Positions 1-12,994 of a DNA stretch of 64,000 bases are shown here, in pieces. The translations under genes and the position numbers were made by a program. The number at the start of each line of letters is the position of its first letter. Position 1 is the stretch's first letter. The notes beneath the pieces were generated by a model. The model was not told the origin of the DNA. It was given only the letters and a program-made list of their open reading frames with translations, and searched no databases. Source of the DNA: Turbatrix aceti (lineage: Eukaryota > Nematoda > Chromadorea > Rhabditida > Panagrolaimidae); NCBI GenBank assembly GCA_963969345.1, contig OZ017769.1, positions 7,629,725-7,693,724 on the forward strand, written 5' to 3'.

Positions 1-2100
1 GCCTCTTCATGGAGGTCTTCTGACCGCTGCACTTTTCGGTTTTTCGGTGGCTTAATTAACTGTTCCCGAATCCACATTCAAGCGATAGGAGCAGGTGCAT
101 CCCATATGTACATACGTACATCTCGAAGAAGCAGACTACGCACTATCCTGGTTCACGGATGACGCGCTGCACGATTCTGATTTCCAAGAAGCGATCCGTA
201 CTGTAGTTTGCTGTTCTGGTCAGAGAGCATCGATTACGCTCAGCCATGCGTACCGAGCCAACAAACAAACATAGCCTAGACCGTTGCCGTAGGGCATAAA
301 AATAAAACCTCGTTTTCAGAAGGGTGCCGTGAGAAAGGGCCTTTTGTTGGGAGCGCGTGCGTGAGTGACTTTGTGCCAATAAAAACATGCTTTCAGGTAG
401 TCGACATAAATATACTACTTAATTCGCGTCTTAAGCCAGAAGCTTTTGGCTCAGAGTTTAAAAAACATAAATAAACGAATCTTAATGTCGTCAAAAAACA
501 GAGAACCGAATTTTGCGGTAAAAAAATATTTCATAAAAAAATAATCTGGTCGCATGGCTGCTCAGGAATTTGAGTGAAATGCTGTCAAAAGCTAACCTCA
601 ATCAAAGTCAGTTATGCATACCCAGGCCCAGGTAAATATATGTTGATGGGGTCTTTTTGTGAGCGCTGCAAAAACACCTATGGCGCGGGCGTGGATGGGG
701 ACAACAATGAGGAGACAGACAAGAACAACACTTGTTCGGATTATTTAACACGACAAACATGTTTCCAACGAATTAATCAGAGGGTGTCCGGGTTCCGTCT
801 TGGCAGACCCCAATGAAACCCTCTGGCGAGGTGAACAAGGTGCGTTTACATAAAAAAAGAGAGAGAGGACAGGTCGGTCGTGAATCCATCATCCATCCCG
901 AACAACACATACGTACGCAAGACCGACTAAAATAACCCGTACTAAGTCGACAATCCTTGCCAGGTATGTTCTACGTATCCCCGAATGATAACAGTTGTTG
1001 CCCTGGAAACAGACTGTCCTTGACGGAGTCCATTATCATTCATTCACCTGACTCGACTCCTCTGGGACATCCTAAATTAGCCTGTCGGCAAAACACAGTA
1101 GGAAAGAAAACTGTAGGCGAGCAAAAGTGTGAGGTAATGGCTGCTAACAAAAATACTAAACGACGACGCATTAGCTCCCATTGATGAGATATATAGACAT
1201 TTATTTGCAAGACAGGATTGGCTGCAGCAAACAACAACGAACAACGGCATTAGTCACATGCGCAGGAGAAAAAAATATAAAAAAAAAATAAATACACATA
1301 CATACGTCGCGTGAGAGACCTGTCCCCGTCGTCTCCGCTCCGCGCTGGCTCCGTAACCATCACGAAGACGAAGACGGCGACGATGTGGTGGGGTGTTTGC
1401 CGCGCTCGCTGGGCATCTAATTCTCCTCCTCTGTCTTCCCCGGATTATTCTTGGCTATTGGCTGTATGCCGTGCTTTGAGCCTCCGATAAACAAAAATAA
1501 TAGACACACAAAAGCCGACAGTCTGTCCTCCGGTGGCATTTTACCACGCAACTAACTACAAAGCCGCCTTCGCTCAGGCGACCGTGACCATCGCAAGCAG
1601 TCAACGATCACCTAAATTGTACATAATCTCGCATGCGCAATAATGACATTCGTAGTAAATATAATACTTTTTTGCCGTTGACAGACAAAAACGAGCGCGC
1701 GGAATAAAAAAAATCATTTGTAAATTGGTCCAGTCGGTCCCGGATTTTTCATTAAAACGCAGTGAACAAAAATGTGAAATTAGAGATCTTTTTTGTTTAA
1801 GTGCCAGAAATATGGTCCGAAAAACACAAGAAAACACCTTCGAACTATGCCAAAGTGCAAAAAAATCATGTTTGGGTCTTCAGGAGCAGTTCCTAGGTTC
1901 AAAAAAACGAAAATACTAAAAATAGAATTTGGGGGTACCAAAAACAATGAAACAACCCAAAATTGTGGAAACGCATCGAGAATTTTTTAAATAAAATCAC
2001 GCGTGTATCCAAAATAGGCGCCGCTTCCAGGCTACATGCGGAAGGATATCGGATGTCTGCGACAACCGAGATACACACCAGAGTGCACCGAAACCCGATG
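1..2100. other. No supported gene; possible 3' region of the next minus-strand gene
   Basis: I see no exon here that I can support. Open frames are short, lack recognisable domains and run through AT-rich sequence. A minus-strand stretch near 1960-2062 follows a possible acceptor and could be a terminal exon of the gene described next, but no donor of matching phase was fixed. The block at about 1310-1440 is more GC-rich but has no convincing frame. TACGTACG-like motifs occur near 110 and 905. Confidence 0.4.
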
Positions 2101-2269
2101 CATTCATAGAAGAAAAATTTGCAATAAAATGACAAATTTTAAGGACACCGACCAAATTTGTTTCTCAGAATTCAAATTTCTTTTTTTTTGTCCCAGGTCC
2201 CAGATTGAACATTTTTTAGCACAACGATGTACAAAAATTTGAACTGAAAAATACCACCCACCATCAACT

Positions 2270-5200
2270 GATATCCTGACGGAATCAGAGTACTCTCGGC
2301 CAACCTGGTCCTGAAAGTGGACCCAGGATTCTTTCCGCCTCCCGATGCCAATATCGTGCGACGTCTGACGCATGCAGGAAGGCTGCTGCATCGCCGCTGT
2401 GGACACCTGACCATTGCTGTCCACCGTGGTCAGACTGATGTCCTTTACGAGATTCGGCGTCGCAACAGCGGTGGTCGCCGTCGAGGAGCCATTGCCATTG
2501 CCGGCAACGGTATTTGTATTTGTAGGAAGGGATGTGGGCTTGGTGACGGACTGCGACGACGTCATGATGTTCTTGAAAGGCGCCACCGACCCGTTGAGGC
2601 GCATGAAATTGAGTGATATCTGCAAAATTGCATTTTTAACATTAACGAGTCCTTCAAAAGTGTGTGTGCGAAAAAAAAAACATTCTGGGTTTGTCAAAAC
2701 ACGCCTGACCTGTCCCACATCGCCGTTGGAGTCGAACGAGCTCTGCGGCGAACGCCCGCCAAGAGCAGGTGCTCTGCTGGATCCATTCGGTGAGTATCCT
2801 GTCGCACCTAAATAAAAAACACGTCGTTACTTGGGTGTGATTAATTATCACTCAGGAAAAGCACTGTTGGATTGCTTTTCCGCGTGTACACTGCGCTTTT
2901 AACTTTCTCTCTCTCTCTCACTGCCAGTCAAAAAATTTAACCCGAATATTTAATTGAATGGGGGAGGAAGGATGACACGAGATCGTGCACGAGTAAACTT
3001 ACTGTTGCGACGACTCCGATCACCGACGCACGCTGAATTTGGTCTCAGCATTCTCGAAACGACTCTCAGATTGTCCTAAACAACATTTTTCGGGATTTTA
3101 TGAACGCGAGAGTGATGGAATAATCGGCGAAAGTGGAATTGAGATAACTATAGTACCACGAAGTCAATGACATCAGTAGCATTAAACACCAGTGCCCCTG
3201 GCAATCGGATTTTGAAGCGACCGTACCCCTTTTGAAAAAAAAAAACGAACGTTCGTTCGGCTGACGAAAACGAAAACGAAAACGAAAACGAACCCCGTGA
3301 CGTGGAAGATAACAACAGAGAAAAGATACGACAGAGCGAACATTTATTTAACAGCCGATTTGAAATTACGGGGGCTAATCAGCACACGGCGGCACAAGAT
3401 AAGCAGGCAGGCATCTATGTAATATCTCCCTCGATGGCGTCACCGTCCGACAAATATTTAGTAAATCCATGGCACTTTTTTTCCTGTTTTACGAATACAC
3501 GGATTTGGACGGCAAAAAACAAGCGCAAGGCGAGAAAAAAAATTCATTCAATTTCCGGTCAGGTCACCCCGTCGATACATACGTACGACAAAAAAGAGAG
3601 AAATGGCAGCGTAATTAGCGATGTCAATATTTGATGGCGAGGCTTTTGCAAGCACGCGATCAAAGTCCATGCTATCCGGTCGGGAGTGACGATGATGACT
3701 GACTTTGCCACCACCTTTTACAAAAAAAACAGAAATCACGGACACTGCTGCAGAAAGAAACGAACGGCACCAAAGAGTGCGACCTTTTATGTTGTTTCCC
3801 GTGGGCAAATAAATTGCAGCGCAGCGTCTTTTGAAAGTTAAAAGGCGCTGCGCTTCGCCTGAAAGCCATTACCAGCGGTGGCCTACGACCGATTTATCTG
3901 TCTGCAAGTGCTCGTATTTAAACGATGGAGCACAAAACAGTTTTCTTTTCAAAATATTTTTTTTTGAAAAAAAAAACAAGTCTCCCACAAAAAACACATC
4001 ATGGTTTTTGGTGGTCTGTGGTTGTGGTTGTGGTTATCGCACACCGCACAAACACCCGTTAACAACAGATGCCAAAATTCCAGACGGGTGGTGGGTGCCA
4101 TAGCAGACAACGGGCAACAGCCGTTGTCAAAAATAGGTCGTAAATAGTCACAAGTACTCACATCAGGCAACGTCCGGATATGACGGAAATTGGCATTTTC
4201 CCGATCACGCAAAAATTAAATATGTTGAAAAAAAAAATATTTAATACAAAATCGACCCTTCTGCCCCCGAAATTCGATTCAGTCATTCATGCACCGTAAT
4301 TTTGATAGACAAAATCAAAAAGTCCAAAAAACGAAGGTTCGAAGTTAACAAAAAATGGAAAAGAAAAGACCTCCTAGGGTGGCAAAATCGTGCAACAAGG
4401 GCTAAGCCGTTGTCCTCGAAGCAGAAACAAAAATAGAAACCCAATGCTGATGTGAGAAAGTCGTCCTCATCTACAAACCGGACTTCATCCTGCCCGTTAG
4501 CGAATGGGAGGAAACATCGTTTCTTATGGTTCATCGAGCCAGCAGCAGCCTAAGCTGTTGCTGGCTGCTGCCAACGGGCGCTTAATTTAAAGATCCTCGA
4601 GTCTCCCGCCTCCTTTCATCCGGCATTGCATTGTTTTCTGCTGTGAAACAGCAAGAAGCGTGGGACACGTCCACTTTGGTAGCATGTGCACTACTACGTC
4701 CTCCTCCATTCTCCCCATGTTGGAATTCGAGCGAGAGCATTTTTGAGGGTCAAGGAAACAAACCGGTAGCACTGTTGGTTCCGCTGCCGTATCCGCCGGC
4801 AAAGGCACCGCGACTCGTGTCCCCGGAGCAGAAGCCGGCACGCCGGCGATAGGGAGGACGGATGTGCATCTGAAAAAAAAAAGTTGAGTGAAGAGTTGAG
4901 TTTTTTTAGTTCTTCTTGTTAATTGGATATTCATCAAGTGCGAATAAAATAAAATAATAGGAAGTTGCAAGTTGCGATGCGTGAGAAAAACGCGTTGATT
5001 TTACACATATTTAGTATTTACGTACCTCATCGATAATATTTCCACAGGAATTGGAGAGTACGTTTGATTCGAGGCAGTTACGATCATCGAAGCTCTGGTG
5101 GAAGGCCACAGGACTCAGCGACCATAGCTGTTTGCGGTTCCGATTTTTAGGCGATGATGTAATTCGGACTGAAAATGGAAACAAAAAGTGCATGGATTCA

Positions 5201-8200
5201 ATCGAAAACAATGCAAAATCGCCTACCGCTTTCCTTGGATCCACTGGATGACATGGAGAGCTGATGCATGTACCGTGACCTGTCAGGTGATAATCTCAGA
5301 GATTTTTTAGACCTCGGAAAAACCGGCGTGCACCCGAGTGGTGGCGTATTGGATGCAACCTTGCCTAGAAGAAAAAAAAATAATGACTACTTATTCGTCA
5401 AGGTACTATGAACTGCCGCGCCATCTTATGCCTCATATGTTAGGCGCAAAAAAGAAAATATTAGCATTGGAATAAGCCGTAATTACCGGCTTGCAAAGCA
5501 CGTCATAACCCTGGAAGTGTATCCAGATGCTGCTACCTTTAAGCTTTGAGATAACCCGCGGACAATAAAATATTTATTTTCAAATTTTCCGTGTGTTTCA
5601 AAAAACGACGGATCGTCGAAAAAAAAGAAAAAAAATCACGGCAAAAATATTTGAAAGCCAGCAATGAAAGCATTAACCCGGAAAATTGTCCGTTTTTATG
5701 GCGTCAGCATAAAAGTGGCCAGATAAGGCATTCTGGGGCACAAGCGCTTTGTTCGCGCCTACTGAAGCGCCGAATTAGTCATTAAACGGCCCCAACGAGT
5801 CTGCACGTATTAAAAAATAGCGCGTGAGTTCGATGAACCCATCCCACACGGGGAAAAACGGGAAAACCCGAGTCATGAAACCGGGAAAAGTCCGATGAGC
5901 TCACCCTGAGTAGAAGCGTCGACCGGGCAGTGGTTGTTGTGTCCGGCTTCGTGGCTGCCGCAGTTTGCCTCGGCTGCTGCCGATGCAGCGGTGTGATCGC
6001 AGGACGTCGAAGGCGGCGAGGATTCGGCGCCTTCGGTGATTACCCACGTCGATGTTCCAACACAGCTTTCGGGGAGGGGGTGCCTGCAAAGTTGTTTTTT
6101 TTAAACACAAAAAAATTAATTTTTAAATTTTTTCTTGCTGGAATCAGAAGAAACGTACTCAGTACTCCACTTGATGTGTGCAGGCCCATCGTGGTGGTGA
6201 GGAGAGTTGTTTTTGAGGAGAAGTATGGGGTAGTGGCTGACCTATAACAAACCAACCAAATCACGCTTGTTCCTAATTTGTTTTTCAACATTCGACGAAA
6301 GATTATTCTGGAGAAAAAAACGAGTTAGAAACCAAGTTTGTCAATTTAAAATATAAAAAACATGGTTGAAGCGCAATTGATTCGAACTCAGTCAGTGAAA
6401 TTAATATAATAACAAAAAACGCCTCAGGCAAGAAAAGTCAAAACTAGAATCAAAAAGCAAATCATCGTGGTTTTTAAGCTTCAAAAAACGCGGACAGCTG
6501 AGTCATGAATTTTTTCATTGTCTAAAACGTTGCCAAGGTGCGTGGGAACGAACATAAACAGAAAACGCTCCAGTTTACCAGGGTACGCAATTTACTCTAA
6601 TAATTAAATAAATTTCTGTTTAGAATTTAAGTTAGAGTACGCATCAGAGTGGCATATTTACGTCAGGGCTGGATAAGGAAAGTCATCATCCAGCAGCGCC
6701 TCAGCCAGTGATAGCATGGATTGTGCCGCCTGGAAGAGGGAGGAGGTCCCCTATTTATTACTAGTATGTGTACTACTGCGCAGCGTATGTATCATCGCAT
6801 AAACAGAAACAGAAAACAGAAACGCATGGAGCTGACTGACAAAATTCAGCAAATGCAATTTGCCAAAAAAGGGCAGTGGTTTGAGTCCGAAATGAGACGC
6901 AACACTGAATGCTCGCGTTTATCACATTTCAAATCCATCCATCCTCGGCGGATGGATGGATGGCGCGTAGCTCAGAATTGGTACGATTTAAACTAGATTC
7001 AAATTATTTATTTATTTTGTACCTTGAGGGATGCGTGTCGTCGCCCGGAAGGCATCATACTGATGTTTGTCGTCGACGAAGCAGCCGGCACGCCGCAGCG
7101 ATGGCGCTCCGCAAAATCTGGCATCGCCGTCGATCCTCGCATCGTGCGCGGTGACCTGTCGCGAATTCAATGGTCTGCTGCAAAAAGGTTTTCGTTTCAC
7201 CGAAGCCTGCAAAAAACACATGAAACGTCGACGCGAAATATTCTATGCGGTCATTCAACGAAGAAGTCGTTAACCGGGACTCCGCGCGCCAGACGTCGTT
7301 AACACAATTCCGGTAACTGAATTATGCCTAATTTGCCGGACCATATTAAATATTATAATAAATATGTATTTGCGTTTTAGTGCACGGAACGAACGCGGCG
7401 TCAGAAGACCAAAACACCTTTGTCAAAAAACTGTAGGACCTGTCAGGAAACTTGTCAAAGCTGGAGAGAAGAAAGGCACTGGCAAAAACAAAGCCCCAGG
7501 TGACGAAGGCGGACTATAATTTAAAAATTGGCTATAAAAATGCATTGTTGATCGTCGGCCGACAACGGACAGGGCAGGACCTCTGGGGGACAATACAACG
7601 AGAGACTCCCTCCGGGGGGCATAATGAGGAGGTAAACCTTCGCATACGGCTTCTTTATGGCTTGTTTTTCTTGAAACAGGGACAGATTTGAAAAAAAACA
7701 ACAAGCAACTCTTTTTTGACATTTTGGAAGACAAAAACAGTGTCGTTACGTCAAACGAGACCGTATAAGCTTGCGTAAAAAATGCAGAGAGAGAAAGAAA
7801 CGAATATTTTTTTCGAAATGTTGCAAATGCGCGGTGACGCATGGTCTCGAATGGAATGGAATAAAATTCCACTCGAGAGTATCGTTTTCATTTGTTTTTT
7901 GTTTTTCCAGAGTCAAAACGGTCTGTTTTAAACTTTGAGTCCCATTTTCGACCAAATTTTAACGATCAACGCCTTCGCAAAGAGAAAGTGCTTTTTTGCA
8001 GCCAATCTGGGAAAAAAAGACTCTTCTAAAGATGATTTTTGCAGAAGCAAAAAACAGACGCATCGAGGCTTGTTAATGGAAAGTCGACCGTCTCGAAGTG
8101 ATACGGAATGAGTGGGAAGGCGAAGACGAAAGACGAAGACGAAAAAAGATGAGACGAAGCAAGCATGAACATGGGCATCCAGTCGACCCAAGACCAACCA

Positions 8201-10185
8201 CAACCACAACCACGACCACGGCACGGCATCCAGGGGGCTACTTGAACGGCATCAACGCCCGCATGACCGAGCCACATGGCTTCAAGTGGCCGGCAGACAC
8301 TTGACACGTGCCACGTAATTGAGCCTGGATGATGAGGTCATATGGAGTTTAAAAATGACGATGTCCTCGTGGATCAATCAAAACATAAAAAAAAATATAT
8401 CGCAACATTTGAAAAATCCAAAATCTCAAAAAATGACCCGCTTGATCCAGAAAACATTTGTTTCATATTTTTAAGCTACGGGACAAGCGGGAAGTTGTTA
8501 GTGACATTTTTGATATGAACCCCCTGCCCAGGGTTATTGGCACGCTACTGACACAAAAAACAGGTAGTAGCCGAACAAAAAAGCAGGAAGAACCGAACAA
8601 ACTGGAAGAATTCCAGGGAGGATGTCTCGGGGCGTTCTATGAACTCTGAGGAACGCGACAGATGCTAATAAAAAGTTATTTGTCATTATCGAGAGCCCCA
8701 TTAAAACTCGAGAGTGTCCAGAGGCGCCGTGAGAAAGAACAAAGCCATCATCGAGTCCGGCAGCAGACTCACTCATTCTGTCCTTGATTGCCACTACTAG
8801 CTAGCTAATAACGCCATGTGGTTGGTGGCGGATCAATTTTAATTTTTCACTACACTTACATATACTTTTCGACAAACTCCAAACTCCCATCTGAGCGATA
8901 AAAAAACTCGTAGTCGTACTCAAAAAAAAAATATTCTGGCAAGGTCCAAAATTAGAAAGAAACACGGCTACGCGTAGGAGAACAATGCGCAATTCTGTTC
9001 TTCTGGGCGCCACCGAAAATTATTACATCATTCGCCAGAACGCAAAATGATGTGATGCCAAAGAGAAGAAAACACTTGCCAACTTATTTTGGGACCGTCT
9101 GGAAAAACAACTTTTTTTGCTTGCTTGCAAAAAAGTTCGTTTGGCTTTTTCTAAATGACACCTGCAAAACTCGTGGAAAAACAAATAAATCATCAGAGAA
9201 ACAAACAAAACAAGTGGTTAAAAATGACTTCCGGCGGTAACGGTAGGGACCAGGGAAGTGCGAACAGCCGTTTTTTTTGTTCTCGAACGAACACGAACAT
9301 TTTGTTAATTTTGTTCGAAAAATCGAAAGAACGCGAACGTTTTTGTCAATGTTTGCGAACGAACACGAACGAACAGCGAACAGATTTTTTGCATATTTTG
9401 TACAAAATTTTGTCCAAACTGAGCACAAAAACCTAAACTTCTTCGGTACTATTCAGTTTCACGTTTTTGGTGACAGTTTTCCTATACTTTTTATTGCCGA
9501 AGGCAATTGACAGTATTTGTCATTTTTAGAAAATTAACATCAATTATGGCACCATTAAACTGATTTTACCTAAATTTTGTTCGTTTTATCTTTTCGGAAA
9601 ATTTATCTTGTTCGCTAACAAACGAACAATGAAAATCTGTTCTCGAACGAACACGAACGCAAAAATTTGAATTTGATCGCGAACTAACTCGAACGTTCGC
9701 TCATCCCTACTCCATTGGGGCATCATTGATAATACATTTATGATAATACTCCTGGTTTTGAGAAGACAAAACAAAATCGGAGGGAAAAGCTGGGTGGCAT
9801 TTACTCGGGTAAACAGAGCTCTCCAACCTCACGGGACAGTTGGGTCGTCGACCAGCCATGCTGTATGTATTTTCCACCCCAGGGATGCCAAGAGTGAAAC
9901 AGATAATGGTCGGATTAGATAATGAAGCCCCCCGACGACAGACATAGAACTGCGAAGCTCGCAGCCAATTTGCCTTGCAGGATCTCGCCTAATTTGGGAA
10001 GCGGGATAGAACAAAAATAGCTTACACGTGTATACTCGCGGGCGGCGAATGACGTGGACAGTCGTAACAATGCCACTCTTTGTAGCCAGCCCGATTTCTG
10101 GTTTTTAACAATGGCCCTGCTTACCTGCCATAAATGGGGCTGTCGCCGGCTGGCAGGCTGGAGAAATTGGAAGCTGAGCCGCTGC
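2270..10185 (-). CDS. Ser/Thr/Pro-rich low-complexity protein, ten phase-consistent exons, 5' end not found
   Basis: I do not recognise this protein. Ten minus-strand exons join with matching phases: 10185-10125, 7155-7023, 6729-6662, 6236-6159, 6083-5905, 5364-5227, 5168-5026, 4869-4764, 2807-2710 and 2619 to roughly 2270. Each has a GT donor and an AG acceptor. The joined frame gives more than 430 residues without a stop. It is rich in Ser, Thr, Pro, Gly and Asn, with phosphosite-like patches such as KKSLRLSPDRSR and an Asn/Thr/Gly run in the last exon, and has no membrane segment or signal peptide. A regulatory or scaffold role is inference only. The start codon lies upstream of 10185; the real end may be a further exon below 2270. 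Introns reach about 3 kb, and the largest holds a dispersed repeat. Confidence 0.6.
3265..3291 (+). repeat. (CGAAAA)n microsatellite
   Basis: About four and a half perfect copies of a six-base unit lie inside the intron between exons 4869-4764 and 2807-2710 of the surrounding minus-strand gene. It is a simple tandem repeat. Confidence 0.85.
9270..9715 (+). repeat. Dispersed GAACGAACACGAAC-rich element, copy 1
   Basis: This segment begins near 9276 with a poly-T tract and a run of GAACGAACACGAAC-like words. It has an AT-rich core and a TTTTGTTCGTTTTATCT block, and ends in the word CGAACGTTCGCTCATCCCTA. The same order of parts recurs at 11440-11830, 52135-52560 and 60830-61190, with a reversed fragment at 32117-32225. 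The reverse complement of its end starts TAGGGATGAGCGAACG, which resembles hAT-type transposon ends, so a non-autonomous DNA element is plausible. No transposase frame is present. It lies in the largest intron of the minus-strand gene. Confidence 0.75.
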
Positions 10186-10189
10186 CTGT

Positions 10190-11100
10190 AGTAAAACTCA
10201 GTCAGCAGATTTTATTAGTTTTCTTTTTTGAAAAATTTAGGAAGCAATTTGGATTTTTGTTTTGAATAAAAATTGCAGGAAACTATAATAGGAAGTCGAA
10301 TGAGCTTCGGTTGGCATAACCGGAAGAACAAATTCTGCCACAGTCGACGCGAATTTGTTATGGCGTTTTTTCTGGTTTTATTTTATTCTGACAAAAGAAG
10401 CATCATTACCTAATCTAAGAAAGTTCAAGGAAGTGACTGCTTGACCTGTCATCCCGCCCGCCGTCAAGTGACAACACGCATGCCATCGACGAAAAATAAA
10501 ATAAAAAATAAAAACAATACCATTCAGACTCTTCAGACCAAATTATTCAGGCGAAAAAACACAGTAGTGACCACCGAAACCGTTTGACGCTTTCAAACAA
10601 ATACCAACTGGCACGCGAACGTGGGAACCTGGTTTTCAGAGTGGTACGACGACGACGAATCCGAAGCCGAGGCCGAGGTGGACGGCACTTGGCGACCATG
10701 CTTCTCGCTTTTCGTAGACGAGGTCAATTTACAACGCTGCTTACGAGTTGCTTTATTTTTGAAATTGAAAAACGACTGTTCAAACTGCTTCTTTTACGGC
10801 ACAACAAATTTATGGGCAGTGTAGCTTGTTGACAACTTTACACAATGCCTTTCCGGGAGATCAAACAACTTGGTGGAAAAAAAAATACATATGCGAAACC
10901 GAAAAGACTGCTGCTGCCATTTCCGGCGTCAAAACGAAACGAAACGCGTCAGTTGACTCCAACGACGGCGCGTGCCACCTTTGTTTTGACGGCGCCAAAG
11001 GGTATAATGGCATTGGCCAGCCACACCCGGCGGTATCATCCCCAGAATTTTGAACGACCGCATGATGCTGCATGTCTGCGAGAAAAAAACAAAGTATTGT
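10190..11100. other. Spacer with two coding-like blocks, unassigned
   Basis: The missing first exons of the 2-10 kb gene should lie about here, but none could be joined. The block at 10640-10726 reads on the plus strand as an acidic exon between a TTTTCAG acceptor and a GT donor (WYDDDESEAEAEVDG). On the minus strand it reads as a Ser-rich exon. A minus-strand block at about 10890-11070 follows a TTTTTCTCGCAG acceptor and is open in one frame. None of these gave a donor of the phase required by the exon at 10185. Confidence 0.3.
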
Positions 11101-11439
11101 GAACTGCATGGGCCATCAGGGGATCGTTCCGTTCCAGCGACAAACGTCATTTATTGCTCGACGTTCTGTTTCCAGAATTTAGGCAGAAATAGCTTGTTTT
11201 CGTGTCAATGAACTGTGTAGTGACATTTTGGCGTTAAAATCAAAACAACGGCTACCATGTTTTTGTTTATCGGCTATGTTTTTGGGAATTGGATACTCCA
11301 CGTTAAAGGACGTTGAATCGGAACATGCATGGATGCTTTCATCCGTATCGTGCTCGATGTAGTGAACACGTTCCGTAATTGCGTGAAGGAACACACGCTT
11401 GAAACGTTGTACCCATCGGAAGAGTGCAACAACTTTCAA

Positions 11440-11830
11440 GAACAGTCGTTTTTTTCGCAAACGAACTCCATTTTTTAGAAAATTTTGTTCGACAAATCGA
11501 AGGAACGCGAACATTTTTTACTGTGTTCACGAACAAACACAAACAAACAGCAAACAGATTTAATTTTTTATTTGCACAAAAATTTGTAATTTTGGGGAAG
11601 ATAAACGTAATTTTGAATAATCAAAAATTTTAAAAAATGATTTTTTCGATTAAGCAGTTTTTAAATAATTTTTTTTGTTAGAAGATTTTGACATTGTTTT
11701 CTTATTTACCCAATTTTTTGTTCGTTTCGGCCGTTCGTATCATTTCGAAGATGAATTTATGAAAAATGTGTTCTCGAATGAACACAAACGCGAAAAAACG
11801 AACGGACAAACGCAAACGTTAGTCCATCCA
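11440..11830 (+). repeat. Dispersed GAACGAACACGAAC-rich element, copy 2
   Basis: It shares the order of parts of the copy at 9270-9715: Gaac-rich left part, the word GTTCGACAAATCGAAGGAACGCGAAC, an AT-rich core, a TTTGTTCGTTT block and a right end reading CAAACGTTAGTCCATCC. It lies between the 3' side of the malate dehydrogenase gene and the unrecognised gene. It is more diverged than copy 1. Confidence 0.7.
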
Positions 11831-11973
11831 CAAAACAGTGTCAAGTGAAAATTTATTAAACTGACAAAACACAACCCGAAAAGGTTAAAAAGTGACAAAT
11901 TACGGTACTAATCCTACAAGTGAGAGGTCACAATTCGGGTTGCCGCGAGGCTACTGTAAGGCCCTGAGGAACT

Positions 11974-12981
11974 TCAGTTAGTGGCGGCGAGAGCGTCATC
12001 GCGTTCAGCGACGAGTTCCGCAGTGGTAGCGGCGATCTTGGCCTTGGAGAACTCGTCGATTTCGAGTCCCTGAACGATTTTCCACTCCTTCGTGGCGGCG
12101 TCGATGGTGACGGGGAAGGAGAAGACGAGGCCCTCGGGGATGCCGTACGAGCCGTCGGAGGGGACCGCCATGCTCACCCAGGTGCCGGCGGGTGTTCCGA
12201 CGTGCCAGCTGCGGATGTGGTCAACAGCGGCACGGGCAGCGCTCATGGCAGAGGAAAGCTTGCGCTTCTCGATGATGACAGCGCCTCGCTTCTGGACAGT
12301 CGAGATGAAAGCGCCCTGCAGCCATGGCAGATCGTTGACGGCCTTGACGGCATTCACCTCGGTACCGTTCTTGGTGACGGTCGCGTGGCGGACGTCGGGG
12401 TACTGCGTGGAGGAGTGGTTGCCCCAGATGATGACATTCTTCACGTTCTGCACGGGCACGCCGACTTTGAGAGCGATCTGAGCAGCGGCGCGGTTGTGGT
12501 CAAGACGGGTCATGGCCGAGAAGTTGCGAGCCGGGATGGTCGGAGCTGCGTACTTCGCGGCGATGAGGGCGTTCGTGTTGGCGGGGTTGCCGACGACGAG
12601 CACCTTGACCGTGGGCTTGGCGTACTTGGCCAGCGCCTGGCCCTGCGACTTGAAGATGCGGACGTTGGCAGCGAGGAGGTCCTTGCGCTCCATGCCCTCC
12701 TTGCGCGGCATCGCTCCGATGAGGAAGGCGTAGTCGATGTTCTTGAACGCCTGCTCCTCGGTCGTGACGGCCTCGACGGAAGCGAGGGTCGTCAGAGCGC
12801 AATCCGTAAGCTCGTACTGGACGCCTTCAAGGGCCTGCGCGAGCGGCGGGATGTCGAGGAGGACGAGAGCGACGGGCTGTTCGGGACCGAAGACATCACC
12901 CTTCGCGATCTGCAGCACGATCGAATATCCGATTTGGCCGGCGGCACCGGTGACGAGGACGCGGATCGGGGATGGGGACAT
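11974..12981 (-). CDS. Malate dehydrogenase, cytosolic type
   Basis: This NAD-dependent enzyme interconverts malate and oxaloacetate in the cytosol and in the malate-aspartate shuttle. The 335-residue frame is complete and intronless. It starts [19 protein letters not shown], with the Rossmann glycine motif at residues 11-17. It has [16 protein letters not shown], containing the catalytic-loop arginines, at about 90-105, [10 protein letters not shown] at about 130, and [11 protein letters not shown] with the catalytic His near 186. Length and motifs match animal MDH1. There is no mitochondrial leader. A TTTCAG acceptor lies 11 bases upstream of the ATG. AATAAA is seen on the minus strand at about 11852-11857, just past the stop. 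It is the only multi-hundred-residue gene here without an intron, so retrocopy origin is possible, though the frame is intact. Confidence 0.96.
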   Translation of the reverse strand: MSPSPIRVLVTGAAGQIGYSIVLQIAKGDVFGPEQPVALVLLDIPPLAQALEGVQYELTDCALTTLASVEAVTTEEQAFKNIDYAFLIGAMPRKEGMERKDLLAANVRIFKSQGQALAKYAKPTVKVLVVGNPANTNALIAAKYAAPTIPARNFSAMTRLDHNRAAAQIALKVGVPVQNVKNVIIWGNHSSTQYPDVRHATVTKNGTEVNAVKAVNDLPWLQGAFISTVQKRGAVIIEKRKLSSAMSAARAAVDHIRSWHVGTPAGTWVSMAVPSDGSYGIPEGLVFSFPVTIDAATKEWKIVQGLEIDEFSKAKIAATTAELVAERDDALAATN

Positions 12982-12994
12982 CTTGTGATCGACT

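Noticed and set aside
7024..7302. Plus-strand frame at 7024-7302
   Set aside because: The minus strand of the same block is an exon that fits both neighbours in phase, while the plus frame has no partner.
9276..9680. Regularly repeated GAACGAACACGAAC words considered as a CRISPR-like array
   Set aside because: Repeat units are short and irregular with no constant spacers, and the same arrangement is dispersed over introns of a eukaryotic genome.
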